From positions 73,501 through 137,500 of the forward strand of contig JAWDGP010005804.1 in the NCBI GenBank assembly GCA_033675545.1: a stretch of 64,000 nucleotides of DNA. Reading direction: 5' to 3'. Shown one piece after another: positions 62,040 through 64,000 of this stretch. Under the pieces are notes generated by a model. It was not told where the DNA came from, did no database searches, and saw only the letters and a list, made by a program, of their open reading frames with translations. The position numbers were made by a program, and so were the translations under genes. Origin of the DNA: Elysia crispata (taxonomy: Eukaryota; Mollusca; Gastropoda; Plakobranchidae). The number at the start of each line of letters is the position of its first letter. Position 1 is the stretch's first letter.

Positions 62040-64000
62040 GCCTAAAGTTTTTTGGCACTTCAAGTTTGGATCGGAATTATTCAATAAAACGGAGAGGTAA
62101 AGAAATCAGATAAGAGAGAAAACAAAAGTGAAAACTATTCATGGTTGATGAACATGTCACTGGTTATCTTTTTTGAAACAGCTGGGAGTTGTTATTCGAA
62201 CTTCATTTAAACTGCAGAGTTATTTTTGTTTATTTTCATAACTAAGAGCATTAGCATGAAAAGGAAAATAAAGATTCATACTCTCGCTCATGTTTTGATG
62301 CGATTTGTTGTTATTTGGGGGAGGGATATCCTGCTTCAGCATATGTTTAGATATTAATTTTGGATCTGTAGAAGCAAAGCCATTGTTTTACTGCTTCGAT
62401 TTTTTTATACTAAGTCCAAGATAAATTGTATACCTTCAGCAATACAATTACTTAGTTTGCAGGTTGACAAATTTTAAACTTGTTGTATAAAATGATGCCC
62501 TTTCTCCCAAAACACACCCCAGCCTAGCAATTGTCAGCTAAAAGTTTTGTTATTATCTGTACAAGGAGTAACCAAAAACTCGAGCAATTTGACATCAGTT
62601 TTTTTTTCAGCTAATAGAGATGACACAGCTTTTAGCTGACAATTGCTCAGTGTATGGAAAAAAATATCCCTCTGAGGTCTGCACATACCCGTACTAGAGG
62701 TGCCTTGATAAGACCTTAATGGTTACATTCATTCTCAAGAGAATACAACGGATCCATATTTATGTTGAGGCCATAGACATCAACAATTGATGATTTTGTT
62801 AGAGAAAAATGCTTTGAAAAGATGAGATCTCTAACACAGTGGCATTCAGTTTCGTATATCTAGGAATGAAGACTGATCTCTAAACAAAAATTTTTTTACA
62901 CTTGATGCACAATATATACCAGGAAACAAACACTTCTTTGACTATAGCAGGCATGTTAATACAAATGATTTGGGTACTTGAATCCCAAAAGTCAATGTCA
63001 AAATTTCAATACCGATATGAATTTAGAATCAACCAGAGCTTGCTAGACCATCCTTGGTCCAGTCTCAGCTCCTTGTTCCTGAAGAATTGGTTTGCAAAAA
63101 TAGAAGGGACCGAAGACGTGTACAGTTCAATCTCTATTCGAGACAACGGATTTCCTTCTAAGAAATAAATCACATTATCTCATCAAAGCCAAGTAAAAAA
63201 GCGGAGTAAATCTCTTTCACATCCTCAATCGATGCTCCTCACAACAGCATCCTTTTATTTAATATATTTATTTTGAAATATAAATGTAACATCAACAAAC
63301 AAAAAAGATCAATAAAAAACAAAAAATGAACTAAATAAATAAAATCGTTGCAACCAAAACTAAGGAAAATTAACTGAGTATGATTTGTAGACTATATATT
63401 GTGTCTGATGCAAGCGCTCTCCTCTTGGCATCTGTGGAACTGGATTATTAGTCAGCTCTTGTGTGTAATTCTATAAAAGTTAAAAAGGCAGCCTGGCATA
63501 ATCCACCAGCAAAGTCTCTGCAGAGCCTGTTTGTGGAGCGGGAAGACAAACATTAAACTATCTATGCCTGGTATTGTTCAGGAACTTTTTTGACAAAGTT
63601 GTGTTCCATATAATCCCTGTTTCCACTGTCTCAAGCACATCTCTGTGTTCTTTGAAAAGTCTCTTTCTGAACATTTTTTTAGGAACCCGCATTTTTAAAC
63701 ACATTTTAAAAGCAGAAATGGAACCTAAAAAGTTGTGACACACACACTCTCATACAAAGCCAAAAAAAAAAAAAAAAGCAATTAAACCTATGAAAAAAAC
63801 AACCAACAAAACAAGCGAAAACGCCTACCATTTTGAGTTATCTCAGCTCTGGAAAAGATAATCTAATACTTTGGAGCTTACAATTGAGGACTCACAGAAA
63901 CCCCAGAAAACGGAAAAAGTATCCCTCCAAACAGTCCTTCTGTCTTGACGTAGTTGGGAGAAATGTTCCTTATTGTCAAGAAATTTGAATAACTGACCAA
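62040..64000. other. Non-coding right edge of the window
   Basis: AT-rich. Frames of 61-88 codons without similarity. No repeats beyond short A runs. Confidence 0.5.

Overview
This is a eukaryotic, AT-rich, intron-containing window. Three conserved animal genes and a fossil transposon of a type known from sea slugs point to a mollusc, probably a gastropod. That placement is an inference, because there is no organelle or rRNA marker to test it.

Left half (1-30 kb): three housekeeping genes in ordinary single-copy sequence. On the minus strand at 807-6998 is a six-exon SKA2-like kinetochore gene, with a palindrome-rich repeat in its large fourth intron. On the plus strand at 9093-12402 is a four-exon ERp29 gene with a signal peptide and a KDEL end. 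The two are divergent and separated by about 2.1 kb. On the minus strand at 20001-29352 is a ten-exon ESS2 (DGCR14) gene for a nuclear spliceosome-associated protein. The exon phases of all three close exactly. Two copies of a ~620 bp pogo/Tigger-like non-autonomous DNA transposon lie at 13387 (intergenic) and 22446 (inside the last intron of ESS2).

Middle (30-38 kb): mobile-element territory. It holds a 5'-truncated LINE with RT, RNase H and a (CAA)n tail (31391-33310, minus), then a broken protein-coding element (34622-37405, plus). The N-terminal zinc-binding region of that element resembles the N-terminal part of RAG1, like the molluscan N-RAG-TP transposons.

Right half (38.7-64 kb): mostly tandem repeats of many kinds. 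There is a 22/50-bp minisatellite with an inverted block and a duplicated tail, ~4.5 kb of degenerate GAT/GAC arrays enclosing 41-bp and 39-bp minisatellites, and an 86-bp repeat. These are followed by a tRNA-Val-like SINE head, an RTE-like LINE relic with a 76-bp triplication, and a 3.9-kb higher-order satellite built from ~160-bp monomers. Further on are an 8-bp CACACGTA array, CT-rich arrays, and a 69-bp repeat whose unit carries what looks like a splice acceptor plus the first codons of an exon. A few exon-like open segments of unknown identity (49.6, 53.8, 56.7, 57.6 and 61.9 kb) are embedded here. No complete host gene was recognised right of 30 kb.

The three host genes act in separate processes (chromosome segregation, ER secretory folding, pre-mRNA splicing) and show no operon-like relation.
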